Assembly (NCBI GenBank): GCA_032358165.1
Contig: JAALGY010000010.1
Location: 620,001 to 684,000, forward strand
From: Diplosphaera chodatii
Lineage: Eukaryota; Chlorophyta; Trebouxiophyceae; Prasiolales; Stichococcaceae
DNA length: 64,000 nt
Reading direction: 5' to 3'
Numbering within the stretch: the first letter of the stretch is position 1; each line of letters begins with the position of its first letter. The notes beneath the pieces were generated by a model that worked only from the letters and a program-made list of their open reading frames with translations, made no database searches and had not been told where the DNA came from. The translations under genes and the position numbers were made by a program. Below, in pieces: positions 34,239 through 46,229 of this stretch.

Positions 34239-36173
34239 CTACTCGTCGTCGTCATCATCTTCGAACTCGTACTCGCTGCTCGCCAACTGCCCGCTCAGGA
34301 TGACGTACGCCGCAACCGCAGCACCCGCCGCCGCCAGCCACATCTGCCCGCTCTGCTTCACTTTGCGCTCTGATGCAGTCTCTTGCCTGCAGAGCGCCGA
34401 GGGGATGTGAATGAGGGCGGCTGGGGCACAAGCAAGCAGAGCCTCCAACATGGCGCAGGTGCAGGACAAGACTGTTGCAATCCCGATGCAACCAACATGC
34501 ATGCGTATCTGACCCACCTGGCAGCAGTTGCCTCCGCAGGGCGATCCCAGCCGCTGCGGGCGCGGGGTGGCCGCCTTGGCACCGTTGTGCGTGTGGCCGC
34601 CGCCACCGAGTCGATGTACTTCACTAGCAAAGGGTGCTCTTGCACCTGCAGCAGGCCAGCAAATACGAACTGGGATCCAGCGCAGGACACACTGATGAGA
34701 TGCAGCCTATGCCATCCCAAAGGCTCTGCTCGAGAAAGAACATTGGCGGCAGCAGCAACCACGACTGGCTGATAATGTGACCATAGTTGTCAATAATGGG
34801 CCATACCGCCTTGCGCAGCTCAGGTGCGGCGACTGGCGACCGGTGGTGGTACAGCAGGTGCGGATACAGCACAGCATCCACGCTGCTGGGTTGGTCCCCA
34901 AAGAAGTACTTCACGCTGTCGCTGCTGCAGCCAGCAAATGCCAGCAGATATGATGCATGTTGCCACAGGATCCTTGCGATTAGCATACACCAATGTTGCA
35001 GGGCGAAGCAGACCACTGCGCACCTGTTATGCTTCTCCATCTGCTTTTCAAGGCTAGCGTAAGCCTGCCTGGCCCCATCGTAGATCTGCAATTTCCCACA
35101 TTGCACATTGTTGACACATGCTAAGCGATAACATACAGAGGAGGTGGCTTCTGCATCAAGAAACGATTGAGCATGACCGTCCATACCTGCTGCGCTGTAT
35201 GTGCTCTGAAGTGCTCGGCCACAGTGTGGCGCGTCCGCCAGGGCACCCAGTAATTCATTGGGAACGGCAGGGAATCCCCATGTGCTGCCTGTGTAACATG
35301 CGCAACACATTGGTTGTCACCCAAGCGTGCGCCTATGTTGAAGCGCCAGATGAAGGAACGCACAGCTGTTGGTGTGTGCAGGTGACCCCGTACCTTGGTG
35401 TACTGGCTGTAGCTGGTGCCTTCCAGCCAGGTGGTATAGATGCTCGCAGCCTCCAGCTGGCACTGCACCAACGACGTGAGCGCGAGCACCTGCAGTGCAA
35501 GGCCCCATTCTGCAAACGTCTACTGGGTGACTTTGAGTTTGATGGCGACTTGTGCCATCTCAGGCAATCAATGATATTGAGCTGTTCAGGGTCGAACCGA
35601 GGTTGGAGGATGCAGATCTACCCCCTGTGGTGATTGTTGTCCCAGATGGCGTCAGAGGGCAACATGCGCGCACCTCCGCCTGGGCAGCAGCAGGCAGGTC
35701 GCGGTCCAGGTCCCGCACCCTGTCCTTCAGATAGCGCAGCAGCACGCGGGCGGCCTCATACTCGGAGGCGGGCACCTCAGCGCCATCCTCCCCGCCAGGC
35801 AGCTGCGCACCGTGCTCCAGGGCAGGAAGCTGCTCTGTGTGTTGCATGTGCAGTGACACTCTTGTGGGCGGCAGTCGGGCGGCTTGTCATTCCTGGTGAG
35901 CAGCCCGGATTGTAGCATATCACATCCTGTGCACTGCCGTCGCACCGGTGGGTGACTGTGCTGCTGTGCCCAAGCTGTCAACCTGATGCTCCACCGCAGC
36001 TAGTTGCAGGTACGTCTGCAGGCAGTTGCAAGCGATTTTAGCACACAGTCTGCTGTCTGTCAGGCTTGCGCACTAGCTCGTGGCTGCAACCGCACCTGGA
36101 CTTGTGTGTCCGCTGGCGACAATGATGGCAGGCCCCATACGCCGTGATGCTGATAGAGCGTCAGAGTAGACAT
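34239..36173 (-). CDS. MTX: Metaxin-like mitochondrial outer-membrane protein
   Basis: Metaxins are part of the SAM machinery that inserts beta-barrel proteins into the mitochondrial outer membrane. Exons 36173-36096 (MSTLTLYQHHGVWGLPSLSP), 36015-35946 and 35834-35719 (EQLPALEHGAQLPGG, ARVLLRYLKDR) form the thioredoxin/GST-N-like half with phases agreeing. Later exons give the GST-C-like half: ALTSLVQCQLEAASIYTTWLE, SLPFPMNYWVPWRTRHTV, ARQAYASLEKQ and VKYFFGDQPSSVDAVLYPHL, the last being the metaxin hallmark. The C-terminal exon carries a single membrane segment (MWLAAAGAAVAAYVILSGQLA region) and an acidic tail ending EFEDDDDDE. A tail-anchored outer-membrane location fits the family. Exon limits near 35600 are uncertain. 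Confidence 0.85.
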
Positions 36174-36598
36174 GTCGACAGGGATGCTGGGCCTACGGAC
36201 AGCCTATGAAAGTCAGTGCACTGTGGACAGCGCAAGTCCCAGGTGAAACATGTGCACTTTAAAGCTTGGCGCTCTGCGGTAGGATCCCAGCACACACTCA
36301 TAAGCATTGAGTTTCCGCGTCAACGAAACAGTATCACAACGGCGCGTTCTCCCGGAAACCGAAGCAGGCATCCCGGCAAGCGCTGAGCAAGGGGTACAGG
36401 AATTGCAGAGCTGCAGTGCTGCACTGATCCAGCATGCTTCTTGTCAACCCGTCAGCACTTCAGTTTCTGCGACAGATTGACTGGCAGTTCGGGACCCTCA
36501 GCGCCGCCTCAGGCCCCCGCAGGCGGACCACAACTGCGTACAGTCTTTGCCAGTGATCCTGGTGTGATTGGTGGGAGGAGGTCAGCAAACGCTGCAAC
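36174..36598. promoter_or_regulatory. Divergent intergenic region
   Basis: It separates the starts of the metaxin gene (minus) and the splicing-factor gene (plus) and presumably holds both promoters. No specific element was identified. Confidence 0.4.
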
Positions 36599-38657
36599 AT
36601 GAGCGCAACACCGCCTCGGAACGGCCGGGATGCCTCGCCAGTCAGATCAGTCAGCCCGCGCCGCGACTCCCCGCCGCCGCGGGGCCGATCTGCCTCCCCT
36701 GCCGACAAGTCCGTGTCGCCTGTGCCCCGCTCCAGGAGCCGATCCAGGACGCCCGTCCGCCGCCGCCGCAGCAGCACACCGCCCAGGTGAGCAATGGCAG
36801 ACTCAGACGGGTCCGGGTTTGGGTGTGAACGGAGCAGGCCTTCATGGATGCCGGGACTGTGCTTGACCCCCGCCGCCATGGCCAGCGCCCTCAATAGCAG
36901 CAAACACGGCACATCAGCCTGGGCAGTATTGCGACATGTCTCTGCTGATACCTCGATTCAAGCTCAAGGCCGTAAGCTGTTTGGCAGGGGCCGCTATAAC
37001 TCACACTCGCCCTCCCCCTACGACAGGTGCGCATGCAGTTCCATGACGGCTGTGATACGGCTTAACTGGTCAGGATGCTCTCCATACTTTCATATACCTG
37101 GGTTCAGTTGCCTAAGTTTGTTGCTGTTGTTGTCCGAACGCTTCACAGGCGCAGGCGTTCTGTATCCCCACAAAGGTGACCGCCTTGACGTGTCCAGCCT
37201 GCCAGCACTGCAGCCCACTAGCGGCGCAGCATGTCCTAGAAGCGGCTTTGCTGCGCAGCTCAGGCAGCCTGTTTCTCTTCAGAGTTGTGGTATGACGGCC
37301 GAGTCTGATGTACCTGCATTCTGACACACCAACGCAGGTATCGCCGCCGCTCCAGCACACCACCCAGGTAAGTGCCCTCCTGGTTGCACAGGGCTTGCTC
37401 TGCACCTACGGGGGCTCGGACAGGGGGTGCACTTGCTATATGGGCACAGCAGGGTCTGAACACCCTGGCAGGTGTGCAGTCCTCCAGTGTGCTTGGCTAA
37501 AACACTGTGCTCTTCTGTCGCAGGCGCAGGAGGAGCTACAGCCGGTCCAGGAGCCGCGACCGCGACTCCCGGCGCCGCCGCTCGCCAAGCCCCTACCGCC
37601 GCCGCTCCCCAAGCCCCTACCGCCGCCGCTCACGGTCGCCGCGCGACCGCAGGTAAGCCAGCCAGTGCACCTGTAACACATGTCATCTACACATGGGTCT
37701 GGCAGAGGCACATGAGGCAACCTGCCCGCCAGCCTTCAGCATGAGCCCCACACCATATCCTGTGCGGTCGGGGCGGGTGCCAAGCGAACTGCGTCTTGCT
37801 GGCCAGGGACAGCTACAGGGACCGGGACTCGGGGTACGGCCGCCCGCCGCCTGCGCGCTACGGTGGCGGCTTTGACAGCCGCGGGCGCTCGCCGCCTCGT
37901 GGCATGGGCCGCCGCGCCACTCCCCCCGCCACCGGCCTGCACATGTTCGTTGCCGGCCTCAACTTCATCTGCACCGAGCGGGTGAGGGCGGAGGGGAGAC
38001 CCTCTGCAGGCAGATGTGCAGCTGCTGTCGCGTTGCTGACCGGGTGCGCAAGCGCCTTTGTGACTTGGCTGCATCTGGTGTGGTGAAGAATGGAGAACAT
38101 GCAGTAACCCACTGCGGCATGCTTTTCTCTCAGGAGCTGGAGCACAAGTTCGACGAATTTGGCAAGGTGAAGGAGGCGCGCGTGGTGCGCAACCCCGCCA
38201 CTGGCGAGTCTCGCGGGTTTGGCTTTGTGGCGCTGGACCATGATGACGAGGTTGACGATGTGAGTTCTTGGAAACACGTTATTGTTTATGTGCAATAAGA
38301 CTGACAGTGTCAGCATGTTTGAGGTGGAGTTGTTTCGCCCAGCAGCCCAATCTTTGCACTTTGCATGAACGCTCATGCATCTTACCACGACTGTTCAGCA
38401 TTGCAACTGTGGACCTCAAGCACCACCCCTGGTGCTGCCCCCATGCTGTCAATGCAAGGGGATGCTGCTGTCATGTCTGCACTATCCTGTCACAGGCTGG
38501 GCTTTCCACGCTTGTAGGGTTTGTGCTGGATTCCGTGCACTCCTCACCGTTCATCATCACCACTGCCCTGCTGACATGGCAGGCAATCAAGGCGCTGAAT
38601 GGTGCGGAGTGGAATGGCCGCCGCCTGCTGGTCGAGCGTGCCCGCCACGTCCGCTGA
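36599..38657 (+). CDS. RS-domain/RRM splicing factor (Tra2/SR45a-like)
   Basis: Exon 1 from ATG 36599 encodes an Arg/Ser/Pro-rich N terminus (RSVSPRRDSPPPRGRS, RSRSRSRTPVRRRRSSTPPR). Small exons near 37000, 37338-37365 (RRRSSTPP again) and 37525-37650 (RRRRSPSPYRRRSPSPYRRR-type) extend the RS region. The RRM is split over three exons: LHMFVAGLNFICTER (RNP2), ELEHKFDEFGKVKEARVVRN with SRGFGFVAL (RNP1), and AIKALNGAEWNGRRLLVERA. The stop is TGA 38655-38657. The RS-then-RRM order resembles Tra2/SR45a proteins, which act in pre-mRNA splicing; a second C-terminal RS domain is absent. Repeated SSTPP exons suggest exon duplication. Confidence 0.88.
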
Positions 38658-39712
38658 GCCGGAACATGAGACGTGAGCGTCACAGCTCCCTGGTGCGGTT
38701 AGTTGCAGCTCGGCTGACTCTGACTGGTGAAGTTGTTGACGGTCATGCCATGTAATGTATGTATTGTTGGGTTTGGCATGTGCAGGTTGCACACATGGGA
38801 CCAGACGCGGAAGGGCGCATGCATGAGGGCCTGCTGCTGCGCTTTCGTGGTTTATCAAGGGACCGCAGCCTTGGCGCCCTGCAAAACAAGCTGCTGCAGG
38901 CATCATGCAGGTATTGCAGCGTCTCATGCTGATACTATGTCACCTGGCTTGGCTGCAGATGTTAGTCGGAAGGATTCGAGTTGTTGTATGCTAGATATGC
39001 AACAGACAGTGGTTGTTACGCCTCAAAAGTGCTGACGTCAAATGGCAGGGCACGGTTCCACTGCGGACCTTGTGGCCTCACCCCTGCATCCGAACCGTGC
39101 CAAACCTGCCTGTGGCCAACCCTGTACCGAAGCGAGTCCTGTGGCCAGTCCTGCAGCGAGTCCTGCGGCCAAACCGCTCCAACCTGCCTGTGGCCAAACT
39201 CAGAGCCAGAATGAGATGTGCGGCCAACCTTGTAGCGAATCCTGCGGCTCTGCCATGCTGCAAGCCTACAGGTCATATCCAGTGGTGGACGCTGTGGCAG
39301 CACGCTGCAGTGATGCAGCATCCGCTGATGCCTCCCATGCCGCTTGCTGCGGCTGCTGCATCCACTCAACAGCGGGGCCTGCCAGCGTTGGGCTGCAGAT
39401 TCGTATACTACCACCTGCAGTGTGCACACCTGTGATATGAAGGAGCCTTTGTTTCCACAGGCAGGCTTGCCGTTTCAAGCTGCATCAGCATGTCGTGGCA
39501 TGCCTTGGGCCTGACAGCCGTGCTGGGCGTGCTATGCTGTCCAACCCTCATTACAGCCAAACATGGTTGCATTTCGTCAGGACATGTCGTTGGACCCGCC
39601 AAGTGTTATTTGATTGACGATCGACACGCGAGTGAGGAGGATCTTGAACAGAGCATGCATCTTGGCCTTTGCACGCTGACTCTCGGAAGCTGATTGGAAC
39701 TCAGAAACCCAA
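38658..39712. other. Intergenic stretch with short degenerate repeats
   Basis: No known family was recognised. An open frame at 39042-39440 is Cys/Ala/Ser/Pro-rich and owes its length to the repeats at 39092-39250, so I do not call it a gene. The 3' part probably contains the 5' flank of the next gene. Confidence 0.4.
39092..39250. repeat. Short imperfect direct repeats
   Basis: Two units alternate: ACCTGCCTGTGGCCAA (39105 and 39182) and GCGAGTCCTGYGGCCA (39132 and 39155, degenerate near 39235). In one frame they give CGQ/ESCG-like peptides. Confidence 0.7.
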
Positions 39713-41352
39713 GATGCCCGACCCGCGTGTGGGCGTGGAGCCGAAGGAGGAGAGCACTGAGCCGCCCATCAAGCTCGAGATATCGCCCAGCGGTCGGAGT
39801 ACCTGCAGGATCACCAACGAGAAAATCCCCAAAGGTGCGCCGCGACATGCAGCAACAGCGCCTCCTAATACGTTTAGGCGATATACTTGCAAGAGGGTGA
39901 ACACGCAGAATGAAGATCCTGAATTTTCAGTGCGGTCGTGACATAGGAGATCCCAGGGTGGTCTGTGAGGCCTACATTGGCGGCAGGTACAGCAGACTGC
40001 ATGTCCGCCTGTTCCCGTGTCGTATTGTCCTCGCCGTGCACAGAATGTTAGCCTAAACTTCACACGATCACCTTTCACCTGCGCAGGATTACCAACATCT
40101 ATGCAGCAGTGCAGCCATTCTTGGATGGCTGCCGTGTGGAGGAGTGCACAAAGGCCAACAGTGGCATCTGCAGGCAGACCCGGCACAAGTTCGAGAAGGT
40201 CCGGCTGCTGGTCCGATTGCAGTGCGTGGCTGTCACTTACTGATGCATTGCAGTGTTCGCAGTGGGTTGTGAAGTCTAATCTCTGTGGCGCCTCTGTGCA
40301 GGGTGAGGTGAGATTTGTGGGGCAGGTTGGCGACAAGAAGAAGGTACACATCGTACTGCTGCATGCATACTCCTCACGCTGTATCAGTCACATCAAGGGC
40401 AGCATGTCATGCGGCGAGACGGTGTTGAGACGAGGACATGTTGCAGACTGGCCGTGTATCATCTCGTGTGCAGGTGTTCCTGACGCTCGCAGCTGCTGCA
40501 GAGTTGCTGCCGCCTGTGTTCGAGGCGGCTGGAAACTGGGACCCCATCAATCTGCAGGTCCTTGTTGATCATGCAACCTTGCCACATGCATCATCACATA
40601 CGACAAGGTACATATGTAATACCCACTTGTACTCAAATGATGGTGTTCTGGCAGGGGGTGGACGCCCTGGATAGCAACCTGATCGAGGAGTTCTGCACCG
40701 CATTCAAGGTGCAGCATTTCTTTTTACGTCTGTCAATTGCCATCACAAACCATGATCTTGGGAGCCCCACTGTTGTACATTGCCTTTGGCTCAGATCAAC
40801 AAGAAAGCAGCTACTGGCCTCAAGGCCAAGGCTCCGGCGCCAAAGGATCCAGATGAGAAGCCGCCGCCACGGAAGCGGCAGAAGAAGGAAGCAAAGGGCG
40901 AAGCAGTGGACACAGCCACTGAAGACAGCAAAGAGGCAGCTTCGCCAGCTGCCAAGCAGGCGGCCGCGAAAAAGCCTGATGTCAAGCAGGACGACGAGGC
41001 CGCAGCAGAGGATGAAGGCAACAATGACACGAAACCGGCGACAAAGCCAGCTGGAAAGCAGACAGCTGCCAAGAAGCCGGCCGCAAAGAAGTCAGCTGTG
41101 AAGCAGGGCGATGACGCCGCAGCAGAGGGTGCAGGCGACAGTGACACGACACCGGCAGCAAAGCCAGCTGGAAAGCAGACAGCTGCCAAGAAGCCGGCTG
41201 CCAGGAAGCCTGCGGCGAAGCGGGGCAGGAAGGCAGTGAAGGCGGAGGAAGAGGAGGCAGCGGAAGCAGACGAAAAGGAGGGGGCAGAGGGGGCAGATGC
41301 CGCCGCGGCAGATGCTGCAGCAGAGGACGAGGCCGATGCCAAGGTGCACTGA
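39713..41352 (+). CDS. PARP-type zinc-finger-like repeats with histone-H1-like tail
   Basis: From ATG 39713 (MPDPRVGVEPKEES) two related segments follow: SGRSTCRITNEKIPKG with CGRDIGDPRVVCEAYIGG, and ANSGICRQTRHKFEKGEVRF. Both match the first half of PARP-type nick-sensing zinc fingers (C..C...KI.KG..R), but the second Cys of the pair is Thr in each. Later exons give ELLPPVFEAAGNWDPINLQ and LDSNLIEEFCTAFK. The last exon is Lys/Ala/Pro-rich with KPAGKQTAAKKPAAKK repeats, like histone H1 tails, then turns acidic. No PARP catalytic domain is present. A DNA- or chromatin-binding role is inference. The frame reaches TGA 41350-41352 only if the donor AAG|GTGCAC at 41343 is not used; if used, it splices in phase into the WDR76-like gene downstream. 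Confidence 0.62.
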
Positions 41353-41718
41353 CCCCGCACCTCGTTCCGTCCACCTGGCAGTCTTGGCGTCGACCTCGTC
41401 CTCTGCTGCAGCATCTCCCTGGTGCCCAGTGAGGCTGAGACACATACAGACAGGCTGCTGGCGCAACACCTGCTTTTGTGTGATTTCCAATGTACCTTTT
41501 GACGACGCCTTTGTTTTGCATGACCACTGGCAAGCACTATGTGGGAGGATCTTCACGAACCAACCCTCAAGCAGGCGACCTCAAGCACACCTAGTGCACT
41601 GGTGCTGGTCCTGCAACCAGATGCACATATATGTGTCTGTTGCATACCTTGAGCACATTGTGCCATCGCCAGCCTAGCTGCCGCCACTGCAATGCCGTGC
41701 ATCCGTGCGCCGCACAGG

Positions 41719-44700
41719 AGGAGGATGGCGAGGAGCTGCCGCCAGGGCAGGATGCGGCAGCGGAGGAGGCCAGCCCCGAGCGGGCGCTGCCCCTGGACGC
41801 CCTGTTGCCTGGCTCCCCAGTACGCGCCTTCTGTGCCTGCCTGCCTCCCTTGTTGCAATGTGCTTGCTTGATATTGCATTGCACATTCACAAAGCAAATC
41901 CCTCACAAGTGGGCCTGCACTAACGTGCACGATGCTTTAGAGAGTGTCCCTCACTGAGCGCTGTGCACTGCTGCAGAAGAACGACTATGAGAAGGCGAGG
42001 CGCGAGCAGATCCGGAAGAACCTGGAGCGCATGCAGGAGCTCAACGTGGTGGGTGCTGCGGCCAGGGTGGCGCCGGTGCCGCGGGAGAAGCCGCCCAGGG
42101 CGCGCGGCCTGCCAGCCCGCCGCCGCGTCAGGGTGCGCAGCCGGCAGCAGTGGGCAGCCGGCAGCCTGTCACCTCTGAAGCATGCTTGAAGATGGGCATG
42201 TGGACCCTTTCCTCGTGTTGTCACTGCTGCAACTCGTGCGTCTCACGTTGCTGGAATACCCTGACAATGCAGAAGGACCCAGGGCCCCGGCGGCATTCGC
42301 TGCGGCAGCAGGGCGTCGCTGCGGATGGCACCCGAATCGACCACGAGAAGCGTAATGGCGAGGTGACCAGTCATCCCTGCATTGCAGCCATTGCTCTTGA
42401 CCTGTTGGTGTGCCCTCAGTGGTGAACCAGCGATGAACGTGCATGTTTGACAGTGCTGGCAGGTGGTGCTGGTGAATGGTGAGGCGATCCGGTATGGCGC
42501 GGGTGCACAGGGCGGGGCATGGGAGGCGCCTCCACCACGAGATCGCCACCCCAAGGGTGCGCTTGCAGTCATGCCCATCTGGGGGCCTTCCACTCGCTTC
42601 ACAGCGTCGAGCATGAAGGGGGGCTGTGGGGTATGTGCTGCTGGCCTGGGAACAAGATTCTATGCCGAGCAGCACATTGCCCAGCGTCCCAAGCTGACTC
42701 GGCCCAGCGTTTCAAGTGACTTGTAGCTGCCAAACATCTGGGTATGTGTCAACACGCTGCAAGAAGGATCAGCAGCAACTCCTTGCTTGCACGGCTGCTT
42801 GTAGCACCCAGAGAGGCCACCTGGTCGGGGCAGTCGCACATGCCCCGTGCGCCTTGGACCTCCCAAGTTGGCAATGCCGCGGCAGCGGCGCTGCGAGCAG
42901 TTGAGGAGGCAAGACTGGCAGCAGCTGAGGGAGCAGCGCAGCCTGACGCAGCTGCGGCACGGCACCCCGAGGGTGGGGCCTTGGCACACTGCACCGGGGG
43001 ATGCTGCTGCAGTGCCATTTGCAGGGCGTCAATGTGGCAGTGCAGCATCCCCTGGGGGCAGTGTGTTGCAGCTCGTCTGTGTGCTGCTTCTGCCAGAGTC
43101 AGCACTTGCTACCCTGCTGCACTGCAGGCCCAGTTGAGTTCCGAAGCAGCAATGGCGGCGCCAGCGGCGATGCACGCTTCGTGCAGCTGCTCGCGATGCA
43201 GATGGCGGCGGCAGTAGGTGACGGGAAGGCCGGCAGCAACGGAAAGGCCAAGCAGGTGCCTGGGCGCACGCAGCGCAGCGAGCTGTTAGACCTGAGCCTG
43301 GCAGAAGAGGATGTAGCAAAGGTGACGGCACCAAAAACTGACAAGCCTTCTGCTTCATCTTGGCTCGACATGCAGTCTACCATCCTATGCATCTGATCTG
43401 TAGACTCGTGCATTTCAGTAGTCCGGGCTTCTGGCTCGTTGGCCTGGGGAACGAGATCGTCTGCTGCTCTGCAGGTGACACGGGACGGCGTGGTGCACAT
43501 GGCATTCCATCCCAGGTCAGACGCCATCATACTGGCAGCAGGCGACAAGGGCGGCCGCCTGGGGCTGTGGCAGCTGGACCACGCGTCCTTCGAGGTACAC
43601 TTTGATGAAGGACTGCAGGTCTTGAATTGGCAGCCTGTCATTGCTGCAGATGCATTCACCGTTTCACATAGTAGTGCAGCTGCGCTGTTCAACCCATGCC
43701 GAGTGGGGAACACTCCAGGACACTGGCTGATCCCTCACTTGCTGCAGCTTGGTATGTGCACAAGGTTGACGCAGCATGCCTGTCATGGCACTGACACACC
43801 GTCGTGCATCTTTGCTCCAGATGCCAAAGGAGGCGCCAGAAACAGAAGCCGATGCGCCCAGCCGGCCTTCCGCTGGCAGGAGGAGTCGCTCTGGCGGGGC
43901 GGCTGCAGAGGAGCAGGGCAACCCTGCCGAGCCATCGGAGGCAGAGTCATCAGCGCAGCCCATGGAGGAGGACGCCCACGGCGACGGCGGCAGCGATGGC
44001 ATCCTAGAGCTGCAGCCACACTACCAGTACATCAGCGGGCTGCGGTGCGTATCATTGCTGCCAGCACCGCCGATGCAGCAACCGTGTGCCGGTCTGACTC
44101 CATGACCCTTCATCAACCTGGGATGCTACTGCAGGTGGGTTGGTGGCGCGGGCATGGCAGCGCGGCTGCTCACCGTCTCGTATGACGGCTCTCTGCGCTG
44201 CATGGACCCTGGCGCAGGGTGCACATTCCAGGTGTGCCGTGTGCTCCCAACCTGCATGCACCGGCTGCTGGCCCCGCATCTTTTGCATGTGTAGACTGGA
44301 GGTGCGTGCACACCTTCGACGATGTGGTCACTTGCACATGCAGCTGCTGCGGTCCGAGGAGGGTGCCGAGTATTCCGCCATGGATGCAGCATCGGATGGA
44401 AACACAGTGTACCTTGCGGACAAGGACGGCGCTCTGGAGGTGGTGGACACTCGACAAGCTGCTGACGCCAAGCCCGCTGCGGTCAGCTGTTGCTAGTTAC
44501 CTTACCTGCGTCACAGCAGATGCACTCCGAGTTTGCAGTGTTAAACATGGAGGTTCTTTTTATTTCACCAGCAGTCAGTTTCTTCAAGAGGGTCAGTAAA
44601 TCTGCCATCCATGAGGGAAGTCTGCCGTTTGCAGGAGATTTCGTTGCACGAGAAGAAGATCAACACGCTGAGCCTGGACCCTGGGTCAGAGCAGCTGCTG

Positions 44701-45611
44701 GCAACAAGTGAGCTAACGCTGCTTTGCCGTGATGACATCTGAGGGTGACTGCAGAGGCACAGCATCCTATCTGATCATGCAATGGATGTGCTGCCAGCAT
44801 TACCGACATCGAAGGTCACCATCTCAGATGAGGGCAGCTGTGTGATTCCGGTACAATTGCAAATATCCCAGGTGTGGGTGACGGCACCGTCGCAGTGTGG
44901 GACGTGCGCAAGCTGGCGCAGAATGTGAAGCCAGTGGCTAGTGCTGGTCACACCTACAGCTGCCAAGCCGCCTTCTTTTCACCTGATGGTGAGGGCATGT
45001 GACTTGCTCTCCTGGCTCAATGACAGGCTTTCTTTGCAGTCGAGTTTTGCTAAGCAGGCCTGCTATACAGTCGCTTACTTAGAGGCCCTGCCCTATACCC
45101 TATGCGACTTGGTATGCTCTGGCACAACCAACTATGCATTGCTGATGCTCTGTGCAGGATCACAGCGCATTGTCAGCACATCACGCGACAACACGCTGCA
45201 GATTTGGGATGGGAAGAAGGGCCTTGCGGCTGGGCCCGTCATGAAGCACAATAACAACACGGGCCGCTGGATCTCGCCCTTCCGCGCGGTCTGGGCGCCT
45301 GCTGCTGACGCGATCGTTGTCGGCAACATGGGGCGCCAGGTGCTTGCTGGTCTGCAGGCCTACATGATGACACAGGATCAGGAGTTGTTGAGGCCTTGTG
45401 CCGGCAGATGGTTGGCAATGCGCTCCTGCTTTCCAGATAACCCACCATCTGAACTGCTTTACAGGTGGACGTCTTCGATGATAAGGGAGGACAAGCGGGC
45501 GCACATAGCAGCGACCTCATGACGGCGATTCCATCACGCTGCACCGTGCACACCTCGCTGCCGCTGCTGGCCGCTGCCACTGCCAGCGGCCGAGTCCATA
45601 TATACCGCTGA
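41719..45611 (+). CDS. WDR76: WDR76/CMR1-like WD40 protein (possibly the C-terminal part of a fusion)
   Basis: WDR76/CMR1 proteins bind DNA and chromatin and act in genome maintenance. The first exon (from 41719) is acidic; the next holds the family's N-terminal motif NDYEKARREQIRKNLERMQEL, continued by GPRRHSLRQQGV. WD40 blades follow: VHMAFHPRSDAIILAAGDKG with GRLGLWQLD, RLLTVSYDGSLRCMD, TVYLADKDGALEVVDTR, INTLSLDPGSEQLLAT with DGTVAVWDVRKL, RIVSTSRDNTLQIWDGKKG, and a last strand GRVHIYR before TGA 45609-45611. A low-complexity insert (about 43824-44040) sits between blades. No ATG opens the first acidic exon in frame other than one in an apparent intron (41631), which favours joining to the upstream gene. 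Exons at 42465-43130 are uncertain. Confidence 0.85.
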
Positions 45612-46229
45612 GAATGAGACGTGAGATATTTGCTGACAAGGTCGTCCTGAGCTAGCATCGCGACATGCGCGGAACCTCTGTCCCAGACCAACATACGTTG
45701 TGCTATACCATAGGTGTTTTCCCAACTGATTGACAGCGTGATTTGACTTTGACCACCTAGTGACTGGTTTGACTTGCACAGGATCCCTCACAGAACCCCC
45801 GTTTTGCAGAGCCTGTGCTTACAAGCATGTTCGATGGCGTTTCGTCAAGCAGGCCAAAGTCTATGCCAAGCATGTCATCTTCAGGAAACATGCAGTTACT
45901 ATTGTGAAGCAGGATTGCAGCGGGCCACCCTGTAGTACAGCAGCCGTCTGTTGCATGAGCATGCGTGTTGCCGCTGCACCACACCCCAAGTCGCAGGCAA
46001 ACCTGCCTACCACGAACCCCATCGCAAGTGAGCTACGGGAGCAGTCGCATTTTCGCTGACCAGCAAGCAGATTTGGCATTGGGTCACCAACACACAACGC
46101 CTTCCGTAACAAGTCCGGGTTTTTGGTCGCGGTCACAGCAACCAATCAGTACCAGGCATCAGTTCCATCTCTTTAAAAGTTGCATAGCGTGAGGCAGGCG
46201 ATTGCAGCCTGTGGCTGCGGGCTGCAAAC
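45612..46229. other. Intergenic stretch
   Basis: No exon, RNA gene or repeat was recognised. It should contain the 3' flank of the WD40 gene and the promoter of the AC40 gene. Confidence 0.4.

Noticed and set aside
39042..39440. Cys/Ser/Ala-rich open frame as a gene
   Set aside because: Its length comes from short direct repeats; no homology and no exon context.
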